A DNA stretch of 64,000 nt from Verticillium longisporum (taxonomy: Eukaryota > Ascomycota > Sordariomycetes > Glomerellales > Plectosphaerellaceae). This document shows, in pieces, positions 21,307-33,300 of the stretch. The DNA lies in NCBI GenBank assembly GCA_019188255.1, contig JAETXT010000005.1, forward strand, positions 4,526,001-4,590,000, in the 5' to 3' direction. Below the pieces are notes generated by a model. The model made no database searches. It saw nothing but the letters and a program-made list of their open reading frames with translations, and had not been told where the DNA came from. The stretch's first letter is position 1. Every line of letters begins with the position of its first letter. The translations under genes and the position numbers were made by a program.

Positions 21307-22662
21307 ATGCTGAGCACTGCTGGGGCCTATCTGCGCCTTCCGGCCCTCGCCTCCACGGTACGACTACATGCTGTCTCCCCTCCTCCTCCTCCTCCTCCTC
21401 CTCCTTCCCCTCCTTCCCCTCCTTCTGATGCCAGGATTGTCCTCCCCATGTCAAAACCACACGATTCTCGACCATGAAGGCTCGTAGCCGGCCCAAGGCC
21501 GCCTTGAAGGGTAACACAAGCTGACACAGTGTTGTTGTACAGGGCGTTGCTGCGGTTCTGACCTCGCTGCTCTACTTCAAACAGAAGTACGTCGCCCAGT
21601 CCCGACTCTTATACCCAACCCCCCTTTTGGGCACGCCCTCTAACGCGTCTCCAGGGCCCTCATCTACCCTTCACACATGCCCCCGAACGCCCGTACCGAA
21701 GTACCCCGACCATCCCAGTTCGGCATCAAGGATTTCGAAGAGCTGGTGATCCCTACCAACGATGGCGAGAAGCTGTCCGCCTTCTACATTCGCGGCCCCC
21801 GTGGCAACCGCAACTCCGACATCACGGTGCTCATGTTCCACGGCAACGCCGGCAACATCGGCCACCGCCTGCCCATCGCCCGCATGCTGATCAACTTCAT
21901 CGGCTGCAACGTCTTCATGCTCGAGTACCGCGGCTACGGTCTGTCGACTGGCGAGCCTGACGAATCAGGTCTCTACACCGACGCCCAGACCGCCATCGAG
22001 TACCTCCGCGCCCGCGCCGAGACGAGCAACCATAAGCTGGTGGTCTACGGCCAGAGCCTGGGCGGCGCCGTCGCCGTCAAGCTCGTCTCGAAGCACCAGA
22101 AGCACGGCGATATTGCGGGCCTCGTCCTCGAGAACACGTTCCTCTCGATGCGGAAGCTCATCCCCTCCGTCATCCCACCGGCTCGCTACTTGACCTACCT
22201 CTGCCACCAGGTCTGGCCGACAGACTCGGTGATCCATAACGTGTCGGTGCCGATCCTTTTCCTGTCTGGCCTGCAGGATGAGATTGTTCCGTGAGTTTTG
22301 CATCCGCTCCTTTTCTTTGTTTTCTTCTCATATGATGCCAAATTATCACCCACAAAAGATGAGTTTCCTCTCGGGGGAGCGCTGAATATTTTTTCACCAC
22401 TTATTGTCTGACACTAAGATTTGCATTCTCTCTCTTATTTTGAAACTTGTTCACTCGCGACCACTGACACCGTCAACATCCTAGACCAAACCACATGCGC
22501 CAGCTCTACGACCTCGCCACAGCTCCCATCAAGATCTGGAAGCCGCTGCCCGGTGGCGACCACAACTCGAGCGTACTCGAGGAAGGTTACTTCGAGGCGA
22601 TCTCCGACTTCATCACTTCCGTCACGGGCGACGAAAAGAAGGCCGACCGACAGCGCTTGTAG
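21307..22662 (+). CDS. bem46: Bem46/ABHD13-type alpha/beta hydrolase
   Basis: Four exons, 21307-21357, 21543-21586, 21655-22290 and 22485-22662, total 303 codons (302 residues). The N-terminus MLSTAGAYLRLPALAST plus GVAAVLTSLLYFKQ is a membrane anchor typical of the family, followed by KALIYPSHMP. Catalytic motifs: VLMFHGNAGNIGHR (oxyanion region), VVYGQSLGGAVAVKL (GxSxG nucleophile), LSGLQDEIVPP (Asp) and LPGGDHNSSV (His). In Neurospora and fission yeast BEM46 sits at the cell periphery/ER and affects polarity and ascospore germination; the enzyme substrate is not settled. The start is chosen at 21307, not at the upstream ATG 21249, because the former matches the family N-terminus and keeps frame. 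Intron 1 holds a CCT/CCTT run at about 21377-21425. Confidence 0.9.
21377..21425. repeat. CCT / CCTTCC microsatellite in an intron
   Basis: About eight CCT units, then CCTTCCC units, within intron 1 of the Bem46-like gene. Confidence 0.85.
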
Positions 22663-24342
22663 GAAAGACATCTCGCGCGAAGGGAAGCCCTGGGCGCCGC
22701 GGCCCGCGAAGAAGAGGAGCAGCAGCAGGACCAGCACGAAGCGCGGGTGAGGATGAGGCGGCGCTCGGTCGGGAGGCTGTTGGTCTGCCGACAATGCAGA
22801 CGGAACAGGCTGCCGATGGTGAAGCCTATTGTGAACGTGGGGCATGCGAAGGGTGGCAGCAAGGCGTGAATGGCAGGCAGGCGTGGCTGAGATGCGACAT
22901 TGAGAATGGAAAACGGCGGCTGCATTGGACAAAGCCCTCGACCATGGGCGGGGTTTCTCCCTGGTTGAGGTGGTCATCATCAAACGATACCCCTCGGTAT
23001 ATCTTTTTATTAATTCACTCCTAGAGAGTCGACACACGTCGGGGTGGCGGTGCGGAGGAGAAGAGCATGTTACATAGGTACCGACGACCTGTACATACAC
23101 ACTGACGAAGTCCACGATGAATGCTTATATGGATTGCTTGCGCATCTGGCGTCTCTGTGCAAGACGGAGCTCGTGCTTGTGCATGCATCAAGACAGTAAC
23201 CGTTGACTTCTTCGACGGCCCATGGTGCTGCCAGCTTCTGTCGATGTGGTCACCCGGGCACCGCCAAGTCGGGCTGAACACATCTGGGAAAACGAAGGTT
23301 CAGACTGCTCAGAGGATATACTGGGTTTCGTCGTGAGCCCCGCTATGCCGGAGGAAAGTTTGGAGCATTGGGTCCCTGTGTCTCGTCACGATCCGCATCG
23401 TGCTCCAAGCTGTAAAAGTTGGACAAAGAGCCGGCGGAGCTCTCTGACACGCAGCGGAGGTTTGACTTTTTTTTGCCGCCCTGGTCTTGCTTGTCGGGAG
23501 CTGTCTTTCGTCTCGGACAGAGAAACCATGGCGGTTTTGTCTCGGTCGAATACGAGGTGGCTGATCGTTCGCAGACCGCGCGTCTCGGCTGCTGCACCCG
23601 CGTCTTCGAACAACTGCAGGGCGGGACGGTAATTTCTCATGACGAGGTATGACGGGGTCGCAATCCGTGTGTTGAACTTGTCTAGGAAGCCTTTGGCCAG
23701 CACCGATCCTCCCAGACTTCCCAGAAGCAGCGTCGTGCCTTGAGGGGTTGGCCTATGCTAGCCGCTCTCCCGTTGGGATGGCCTGTCCTGTTCATAGGTT
23801 GGGAGATCTTGATATGACCGGCCGACTTGGCGATGACTTCCGGCTTGGAGGAAAGGCTTCTTCGTGGTGGGCGTGGACGGCAGAAACGGTGAGCTGATGT
23901 CGTGAGGGGGATGGGAGGGTCTTGTGTCTTGCTCGCCTCGGCTCACGATGCCTTACTTCATGGTGAGTGGAAGATTTTAGTCTAGTAGGAAAGACGGGCC
24001 TTCATGAATGAAGAGTTTACTGGATCTTCGTCCGATCCACAACTCGCTACCCATGTACAAGATAATCCGACTGTCGCAGTTTGGGCTCACGATCACAAAT
24101 AGAAGATCACAAGATACTGGACAGCCTTAACGAAAATATTTAACCAATTTAGAGGCGATGCCAGCAGACCGAAGGTATCTCACTGGTTGATGGCATCTTG
24201 TCAGCCCTCTTGGATGCTTTGTGCATGTGATGGGCGCAGACGCCAAGGTTTGTGATTTGTTTGAAAGGAAATTGCCATTGGTATATATCTTAAACGAAGC
24301 TGTAGTCTCACGGCGACTGAAAAATGGGAACGGCCACAGAGC
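22663..24342. other. Intergenic region, one doubtful minus-strand frame
   Basis: 22663-23040 is likely the 3' region of the Bem46-like gene. A minus-strand open frame at about 23386-23751 (TLLLGSLGGSVLAKGFLDKF, then RNYRPALQLFEDAG) looks somewhat protein-like and is preceded by a TAG acceptor at about 23754, but I could not find its first exon or a family, so it is not annotated as a gene. Confidence 0.4.
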
Positions 24343-27300
24343 CTAATCATCCATTTTCTCCGCAGCAGCCTCCCAATCTTCCTCCGTCTCTTGCACAATC
24401 TTCTTCCTCGGCAGCCTCGAGAAGCACACGAACCCACTAGCAGGCTTCTTCTCGACAGGCGCCGGCGCCGCAGCCTGCGGCCTCCGCCCCACGACGGAGC
24501 TCCAGCCGCCAGCATCCTTCGTCTCCCCGTGACCTCTCTCCGCAAGACATTCTGGTCCTGGTCCGCATGCACGAGCGTCACGGCACCGGCGAGGCCGGCC
24601 TTAGCAACTGTGCGTGCGATTGCTGGTTTGAGGTTCGCGAGCGAGGTCTCGACATTCGCAGTGCTGGAGCCCCAGCTCGAGACGGGCGTCGCGCGGACGA
24701 GGACCTCATCTGACGGCAGGAAGCTCGTCGTAAAAGAGAGATTGTTATGCGCTGCAAAATCTCCTGCAAGAGCAGCATCCAGCTCCTCAATGGTCAGCGC
24801 GAACCGCGGGGTCGAGAGCAGCAGCGCGTTGAACGGCGGCTGCTTGGGCGCCTCGGACGCGGACGCTCCGGCCTTGGCCGCCGCAGCTTGCACATTCTTG
24901 ATTTTGACGCACTGAGCGAGGGTCTTGGAGGGCGCCGATACGAAACGCGGCGTCTTGAAGACGCTGACGTGACGATGCGGCTCGGGGTCCTGGCTCTCCG
25001 TGTCCAAGCCAAAGTCCTCGGCGAGGGCATGGAGGAAGGCTCGCTGCGAAGGCGGCATGGGCTTGAAGCGTATGCGCTTTTCGGCGGCGTCCGAGGCGAA
25101 GACGCGGAACTCGCGCTCTTGGGTCTGACACCAACGCACGCTGTCGCGGAATAGCTTCAGCGTGGTATCTGAGTAGGGAACATGGTCGTCGGTGTGAGTT
25201 GCAGGATCGATGCTGAGGGCGGCTGCAAGTTTCTGGTTGCGCTGGAGACGAAGGCACTCGTCGTCGCACTTGAGAGTCTCGCGTTCAGGCTCCGGGTTGA
25301 TGCGGGTGGCGAGACATTTGATTTCCTTCTTGCGGTGTTGGCAAGCACAAGTGATAAACTCCTTAGCCTGGCACGGCTTATCCTCTTTGCAGGCTGGTGA
25401 TTGTTAGCATCAAAGTCCGCGGGAATGACGGTGATCCTTACGGTATGGGGCATGGCAGTTGTCTTGGTCTGCGTGCCCGCACGACTTTCTCGATTTGCCA
25501 CAAGGCTGATTACAGTGAGAGCCAGTTACTTCGGCATCCTCACATTGACCTGGTCGATGGCACTGTTTTTTGCACGTATGCGTTCTGCTACCGTGTCAGC
25601 GTCATCCTGCTGAGCACTTCAGCGACCGAAACTTACCCGCATTTGAGCTTCTCATTGCAGGGAAGTCCACAGCGGACCTCTTCGAACCAGCATGGTTGGT
25701 TCTTAAGTCTCTGCTTACCACAGATGCATGGCTTTTCAACCAAAAATGGGCACTTTGGGCACGCGAGGTCATCGGGATGACAGTTGTGCGACACCGGCGG
25801 ATGTCCACAGACCGGCCGCCTCGTGCAGTCGAAACGACACTCTGGAGGTCTAGTTCCACATGGTTGAGGCGGCTGCAACACCGTGCGGCCACAAGTGCAG
25901 CTGATCTCGTCAAAGACGGCCTCGAGACAACTCCCGCACGGCCCTCGGTGACATATCTGCTGGCACTGATGAGCACCGCACTTGAGGGTCCTCCCACAAA
26001 CGCGGATGCAGATATGCTCGGCCTCAATCTCATCCGGGTTCTGCAGCTTATTCTTCCGCTTTGCCGCCTGCCTCTCAACCGCCTTCTTCTCGCCAGGACA
26101 GCAGCGGTCGCCGCACTGGTGACGACCGCAGTTCAACTGCGCTTGGCACACTCTCATGCACACGGGAAGAGCCATATTATCGCCGTGGCAGAGCGTCCGG
26201 CTGGATGTGCGGCCGCATCTGCAGGAAATGTCCATCCTCTGGTAACAAGGTGGGCAAGGGCCAACGTGGCACGTCCTGTCGCACTCGTGTCCGCACGCTA
26301 GGATCTTGCCGCATGTCTCTTGACAGTGAGGAACAGGATCCTGGCATGACTGCCGTGGTTGTTCGAGCAGTCGTTCCAGCGGCGTTTTGCCGCAAGGGCA
26401 GCTCTCGACAACATCAGGAGAGAGTGGACAATGAGCCTCAACCTCATCCTGGGGGTGGCAGGTTTTCTGGCATTCGTGATGGCCACAGTCGTATTTCCGT
26501 CCACAAGAAGCCCCGCAGTCGAAACAGCCATCGAACGACTCTTGAGGTTGCACAGCTTCCGTTTCCGAGGCGTCAATTTGGCCATAATTGAAAGAAGTCC
26601 GCACCTCGTCCCGACGATCGCAAGGAATCTCCTTCTCGACCTTACCACAATAGCAACGTGACATCATCGGCACGGTACAGCTGCCACATAGGCCAGAGTG
26701 GCACTCTTGTTCACAAAAGTGCTCTCCGCATGGCAGCAGGTCGCCACAAATCTCCTTACAGCTCCAGCCATTGTCGTAGTCGGTGTCGCTGCAACGCTTG
26801 GTGCTCTCCTGCTTGCCGCAGAAACAGGGCTGTGTCGGTCCCATCAAATCGCACGGACGACACGGCCCGGCGTGACAGTCTGAAAAGCAGAGATGAGGAC
26901 ATGTCGCTCGCGGCTTCGTGCAGGTTTGGCCGCACGAGTGTGGCGGCAGACTGCCAACATTTTGTGGGTTGATGTCTTTGCCACACCAGCAGTGGTATGA
27001 GCTGGGGTGTTCCGTCAACTTTGAGTTGCAGCCTGGGCATCGCCATGTCCTGGGCTGGTCGGGCTGCTCTTGTTCCTGGGGGTTCGGCTTCTCGATCTGG
27101 CTCTTGTGCCATTTCTTGACGCAGGGAAGATGGACGACAGTCCAGCACAGGTTACAGGACCAAACCTTCGAGGACCGTAGGACTTCGCTGGCGCAAATGA
27201 CACACTCATACTGGCCATTGCTGATGTCCTGGTGAATACGAGTGGGCAGATCCTCAGCCGTTGACTTTGGAGCCAGAGGATATTGAGGTGCTTTCTGCCT

Positions 27301-27854
27301 TGGCGGTTGTCTGCTGGTCCATTATTAGTTTCGCGTTCTTTCATTCTCTCTCTTGTGCTTCCCGATGCGCCACTAGGCACAGCGACATACCTCTTCGGAG
27401 CGATGGCCTGGCCGGGCACAAACTCAGCGGCCGCCGCACTCAGCCCAGCGTCCCCGTTGACCTGACCTCCACCAACCGCCATTTCTGTCCTCTGGTGCCC
27501 GCCAAAGGTCCTCTGCATTCCCGCAAGGAACCCTCCACCGCGAACGCCAGCACCTCGCCTCCCAGCCCTCAAGCCTCCACCGCCGCCACCTCGTCCCCTC
27601 CCCCTAGCCCTCCCCCGCCCTCGCGACGATGACGATGCAACGGCATCGCCTGAATCGTTTGCAGGTGTCGGAGAGCCGTTGGTCCTCTCGACAGGAGCAG
27701 CAGCCGGCGGCTGTCCACCCTGCTCAGCAGCGCCGCCACGGCCCTGCCCCTGTCCGCCTCGACCGCCGCGCTGCCCTCTCCTCCGCTGCCTCGGGCGTCC
27801 TCGACTTCCCTGGGCGCCGTCACTCGCAGGAGCTTGGCTCGCCTCTGCCGGCAT
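24343..27854 (-). CDS. NF-X1-type zinc-finger protein (FAP1-like), one frameshift near the 3' end
   Basis: Exons about 27854-27391, 27298-25637, 25587-25442 and 25393-24343; all introns are GT-AG. The N-terminal 110 residues are Arg/Gly-rich (RGRGRARGRGRGGGGGG). A PHD/RING-like CVICASEVLRSSKVWSC segment follows, then a long series of NF-X1 fingers (C-x-H-x-C...CH-x-G-x-C-x-x-C) across exon 2, the CRTHTCKKQCH segment, and near the C-terminus an R3H-like region (RIRFKPMPPSQRAFLHALAEDF). Family members are nuclear or cytoplasmic transcription regulators or ubiquitin-ligase-like proteins; yeast FAP1 binds FKBP12 and confers rapamycin resistance. One extra base near 24533-24534 is needed to keep frame into KKPASGFVCFSRLPRK and the acidic end EAAAEKMDD at 24343; without it the frame runs on to 24201. 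With that base the product is 1107 residues. Confidence 0.88.
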
Positions 27855-30800
27855 GATTGTGTTGAAGTGAGACTGGTTGTGGGTGTTGCCGTCCAGTGTG
27901 AGGGGTGAAAAGCCTTCAATGGCTATCTGCCTGCCTACGTTTGCGAGGTGAGGCGTAGATTTTTGTGGCGCGTGCGCTTTTTGAAATACAGCGACTTTTG
28001 AAATGCTCTGGTCGAATCGAAAAGCTCGGGACCTCGAGGGCGAAAAAAAAGAAATGACAGGAACAAGGAAAATTCCCAAGTCTCGTGAACGAAGAACTCG
28101 CTTCCCTAAATCCTCCTCTCTACTCAATCGTGCTGTTCGTTGAAGGTGGGAGAGAAGAAATCCGTCGCGGAGGCAAGAGGGTCGTCGTCCATATAACGGG
28201 ATTGTGGGTCCACCAGGCTGTGGCGATGCTACCCGCCTGCCAGCCTCAATGGGTTTTGCCGTACTGGACGTGTCGACCAATGGGGCTGACAAATGATGAT
28301 CACTATGAGTCATGCCGGGGGCGCCGTGGTGTCGTGGGCATTTGGGAAGGAAAAGCTGCAATACACAACTGGAAGGATATTTGAGGCGACATTGGGCAGC
28401 TATTCAAAAGTGCATTCGGAACGCCCATGCTGTGCTGTAGGCAAAAGTGTTGACTCACCCAGCAAACCGAATTTCAACTCCGCAAATGGGCACTTTCAGG
28501 CGCCAGGTGCGGTTCTGGAAATCCGGGCGACATACAATGCACTGGAGCCCAGTCAGGCTTTCTCACGACAGCCATGACCAAGCTGATATGACACGTCCAG
28601 CATTGCGTCGCTGTTGGGAACCATCGAACAGGCTGAGGCTCCGACGATCGTAAAGCACGTTTCACGGAAGCCATGTTGAATGTTCGCTCGAGACAATTTG
28701 CTGGGGTTTTCTGTAAAACCCGAGCCGTAACGAACACCATTACTCCGGCAGCACGGTCGTATGCTCGATCTACGCCGGACAGGCCCCAACAGCCGTCGAA
28801 AACGGTTACGACTCATTCAACGTGACATGCGGACGCGCGATGCAGCCCTACGCCAGAGTTGGTACACAGCATTGTTCGTTCCCTCCAATGACTGTGGGTC
28901 CGAATCGAGAGGCTCGCTGTGGCTTCCCACTGCTATAGTTCACCACTTGGATGCGTCTACGACCGCAGACTGATCCTCGCCTCGTATTGCAGAGACAAAG
29001 TGCGGCGTCCCAAAGGGGCGGTACTGAATCTCTTTGGCTGAACACGCTTTCTTCTCCCGTCCGTGGTGGGTGTGGGAGTGAAGCTGTTGGTTCCCTTGAT
29101 ATCCAAGGGGTAGTTCTCTCACAACTTACTCGGGAGCTTAACACATGTCGAAACAGCACATGTAAACAGCACATGTCGAAACAGCCGCATCGATGGATTG
29201 CCCTGGGGTCTCATACACATTGGCCCATCGTAGATCGGGAACTACTGGCAGCGGGTCCAGTATGGTCATGAGCATACGAACCACGATACGCCTTCAGACA
29301 AGACCACTACATGGAGTTCTCCGGTTCGGGCGAGGCAGACGCAGCCTGCAGTGCCAATCTTGCGAACGCAGGAGGCCCGCCATCAAGACATGGGCATATG
29401 GGCAGCTAGGTTTATCAAGTGAGGACGTGCCTTCACGCAAGCGAGGTGTGATAGCAGTCTTCAAGCGTATGACAATAACACCTAGTCCGACCTAGGCGTA
29501 ACTTTGTGGCGACATGGCGACGCCTCTGAAGATCATGTCACGAACTCTTCCCTATAAGCTAGATTGCTTCTTATCGCATCCGCAGAAACAACCTGCGGTG
29601 AGGCTGACTTAGTCTGGCGTGGTTCTTAGCGCCACGAGCAGATGGCCTTGTCTGAACCCGTAGGGCAAGCCAGAGCCCACCTTGGCGGGAGATCTTTTTA
29701 CCCAGACGGGATGGGGAACTATTGCCCGAGCTAGTGGTCCGTGGCCTTGTTCTACATGTTCGTGCCGCTGCTCAAGCGACCTTGATTACTGAGGGCTGGC
29801 CGCCGCTTAGGCATCCGAGAGCCCCAAATGTGGCGATCCCCTCCAGACCCTGTCCAGGCAGAGCTGTCGATCAGTTGGCAACGCGGCGACCAAGTGCAGC
29901 TGACCATGCATGGGCTTGATTGACAGGGGTCGTCGCAATATTTCTAACGGCGAAGTGAGGGACAGGATATCTGCACCCGGGTCAATAAGCTGACGCTGCC
30001 GTGTGATCAGTCTGCTTTTATCGCACGTCGTGGGGTCCATTGAGCCCATTGAGGCTTTCTCGACAAGCCACGACTGGGTACACCCTGGCAGCCTATTCGG
30101 AAGTTGCGCCAGGCCGAAAAAGCTATAGATTACAGGTTATAGATTAGAAGTGAAACCTCAACAGTGCTGGTTTATCGCAGAGGGGTAAGCAGGCATGGGC
30201 CGCTATGGAAAACCGGCTACCTCATTGAATGAGGTGGGGTTCGTCCCTGAGGTATGTCTTACGGATACGAGATGCTAGCGGCGGGTGCACATGCAACTTG
30301 ACAATTGCTCAGTGAGAGCATGGAGCAACAAGATTCGAGGACTCTCCCACACTGATCTCCGTTGCGCCATGGTATTGGGCGAGTACATTACCCTGATTAG
30401 GCCAGCGGTCACACCGTCGTCGAACGTAACTAATCGGGTGACGAAGCGGCCCGCCTTCGTCGAGGAACTATCAAGCCACGAGCTAGCTCGGCTGAGCGGG
30501 TAGGCAGGGGATGGCCATTTCCAGTTGGCTATGCTGGTGGTGGCTTGCTGGCGCCAAAGATGAAGGTGGAGATGTATGGCGTGGAACAAAAGACATGCTT
30601 GGTTGGAGTATGGATGAGCTGCTGCGTAGAAGGTGATGGTGTATTCTGGTAGTATCAAGGCCGACGAGAATGTTAAATATTGGGCGCCGTTGAGGGTCGT
30701 CACACAAGGAGAAAAGGCTGAATGTCGCGAGGATCTGCATGTTGCATTTCATCGGCAGTCAGAGCCTGATTGGGACGTTGTCCATTGCGGTGAAGCACCA

Positions 30801-33300
30801 GGCCCAGACTGAGGCCTGGGTTGATGCTTTTCTGGTTGGCACATGTTGCCTCTGGCCCATCAATGATCCTATCTGTCAGCCTGCAGCCTCCATGAGTAAA
30901 GTGCAGCGTAGCGCGTGATATGGAGAATGCAGCCTGGCCCGGGCGGCATATTGTAAACCACGGTTGGTACGTCCAGTGTGGCCGAGACGGGGGCTCAAGC
31001 GTCCAATGTCACCCTCCGTCTGTCGGTCAGCGTTACTTTCTCTCCGAGGTTTGGATGTACGAGTGACGTTTTCATGCAAAATGCGACCCCAAGGGCACGG
31101 GAATGGGTCAGGTGGAGAAACGGATGACCTGATCTGCGGTCCGAATCGTGAGGCCTGCTGACAGTTGCCGGAGCCGATGGAATCGCGACGTGTGTCGCAT
31201 CCGAGTCGCTGTAGCCGTGGTGTTGTGTTATGTTCAGGCAAGGCAGGAGGAGCCGGATGAGCTCACCTCATCAAGGTTGAAGACAAGAAAATAATCCGAC
31301 AAAAAAATAGAGTAAACTCGATAAGTCGGGCGAAGGAGGGATCCTCACTTGGCATCATGGGGTATTCGTGTTGCGACCGCATTTGCTTCGTTGGGACAGG
31401 ATACCCTTTTTTCGTCGTTCGTGGTTTGATGGAACGAAGACGGGGGGGGGGCTGGGCCTACAGAAACAATGCACAGACACCAGCCGGCAGGTGCTGCCAA
31501 GGGAGCCCGGGCAAGAGCAGAGGGGCCCGCGGCTGCCCAACGTCACGTTTGAGTACTGGAGCTCTCTTCGCACAGACCATGAGCGCAGACCCTGCAGAGG
31601 TATTTGCCGTTCGCTACTGCCTACTGAGTACCTTTTCCCTTGCCGTAGGACAGGCAGGTGGTACTGACCCTGATCACTCCAGAGTTCGGAAATCACATCT
31701 AGAGACGACCAATATTGCCCATTCGCCTCTGGACCCCTCCTTCCTGCCGTTGAAGGATCAATCGCCGGCGACCGGTACAGCCCGGCATGGCATTCCTCCA
31801 CCCTCCCATCATAAACTTCTGATCATCAGGGGGATCATCATGGTCCCCCAACTGAGCAACCCCCCGATCTCAACCAAGATTCTCCACTACGTAGGTAGAG
31901 AAGCATGACGAGTCGCAGGACACCCTCACCACCGCCGACAGTCGGTCAGCAGTGCTGCACATATTGCTGTGGCGCCTGCGGCAGCTCGCCAGCTGCTTCA
32001 TCTATCACCACCTAGGCCACCTCATCGCCCCCAGGCGGGCTGGGCAGCGACAGAAAACGCGCAAGCGGCGTGGCAGTAAGCGGCTGAGCAACACATTATC
32101 ATGCGCCGTACCAAAACCCTGCCGTCACCGTGCCGTGCCGACAGGTACTAGATGCACCTCAGCTACGGATTGCGTCGACCGTCAGGCAACCAGAGGCCGT
32201 TCCATGACCCTATATGCAGGACTGGCGGCGCCGATAGCCACCACAACGCACCTTGGCTCTCGCTCCCCCATGCGTCCGCATGTCCGCGTGTATCTTGGCA
32301 TATCGCCTCTGGATTGAACGCAGCAACCTCGTTCGAACGCCTCGGCGCTCTCCCCTCCTCCACGTCGTGGTCGTGGGGTGAACCTGAACGGCCGACCCCT
32401 AGAGCCTTGCCCTATCAGGAACCCCAACATCTCGATTAGCCCTTCTTTCTGCTCCCAACAAGGTAGTCTAAATCGTCGTCTCGTATTTCCTTGTCTGTCC
32501 AAGCCTCCTCTCGGGTACCGCCTGCATACCACCCATAGCCATAGCATCAGACCGCCTTGCCCAATGCGAAGAGCAAGTCTCGGCATTGGACGGCATCTGA
32601 CCCGGCCATTCTGGGCCGCGATGGACAGAATTTCATGTGGAAGCGGCATGGGCCTCGCCAAGTCTGCCGATATTGACCTATCGACATGGCATGGACTCTC
32701 CCCCTTAGTGCCTCTCTCAGCAGGAGCAGCAACGACACCACAATGACAACACCACATTGCCATACTCCTCCTTGCGTGAGGCCTCGCCCGATACGTCTGC
32801 GTCCGTCTCAGGCCGCCTTTCTGCATGTCATTCCCTTAATCTCCACCAGCTAGCCATCCAACCATCCATCTTCTCACGCATCGAGCTGCCACCACTCGTA
32901 TCAGCTCTAGGGACCCCACGCCCTAACCTTTCTATCTTTTCCTCCAGGCATGCGGCTCGCCAGCTTTGGATATTTTGTAGCATTTATTATATACATAGCG
33001 ATCACGTCCCCCGGCCAAGCAACCTTGTGTCGGGCGTTCCCTCTCAGATCACAGCTTTTGAGCTTGATCCATTATCCATCTAGCTCAACCCCTCGTATTG
33101 GTGTCTGCCACCTGGCTTGCTGAAGGCTTTTCTTCTCCTTTGGCTCTACAACTCATAACTTTAACGCCAGCTCTCGCGTCTGTCCCGGCATCCACAAGGG
33201 TAGTCAAGCTTTTACTCTCCAGTAGCCCGCACTTGCTACATATAATAAGGCGGCTTTTTCGCCATGCTAAGGCCCTGACACCTAGCAACCATCAGTCAAT
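27855..33300. other. 5.4 kb without a supported gene
   Basis: Open frames are many but short and mutually overlapping, with no recognisable motif. Small features: a repeat of CACATGTCGAAACAG at about 29143-29187, a 17-bp perfect palindrome at 30219-30235, a G9 run at 31442-31450, and from about 32700 pyrimidine-rich DNA that probably forms the promoter of the WSC gene. A TATAATAA-like element lies about 60 bp before that gene's ATG. Confidence 0.45.
30219..30235. repeat. 17-bp perfect palindrome
   Basis: ACCTCATT, one G, then AATGAGGT. No gene next to it; function unknown. Confidence 0.8.

Noticed and set aside
22435..23115. 226-residue minus-strand frame
   Set aside because: It overlaps the last Bem46-like exon and its 3' region antisense, without motifs.
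23386..23751. Minus-strand frame TLLLGSLGGSVLAKGFLDKF...
   Set aside because: Looks protein-like, but lacks a start exon and any recognisable family; the opposite strand is also open.
27015..28361. 448-residue minus-strand frame running past the NF-X1 start and through its first intron
   Set aside because: It reads 5' leader and intron; the true start is the ATG at 27854 and the frame changes after the intron.
31357..31908. 183-residue plus-strand frame
   Set aside because: Composition is random-looking, no motif is seen and several frames overlap.
32182..32826. 214-residue minus-strand frame
   Set aside because: Lies in the pyrimidine-rich promoter region of the WSC gene with overlapping plus-strand frames and no motif.
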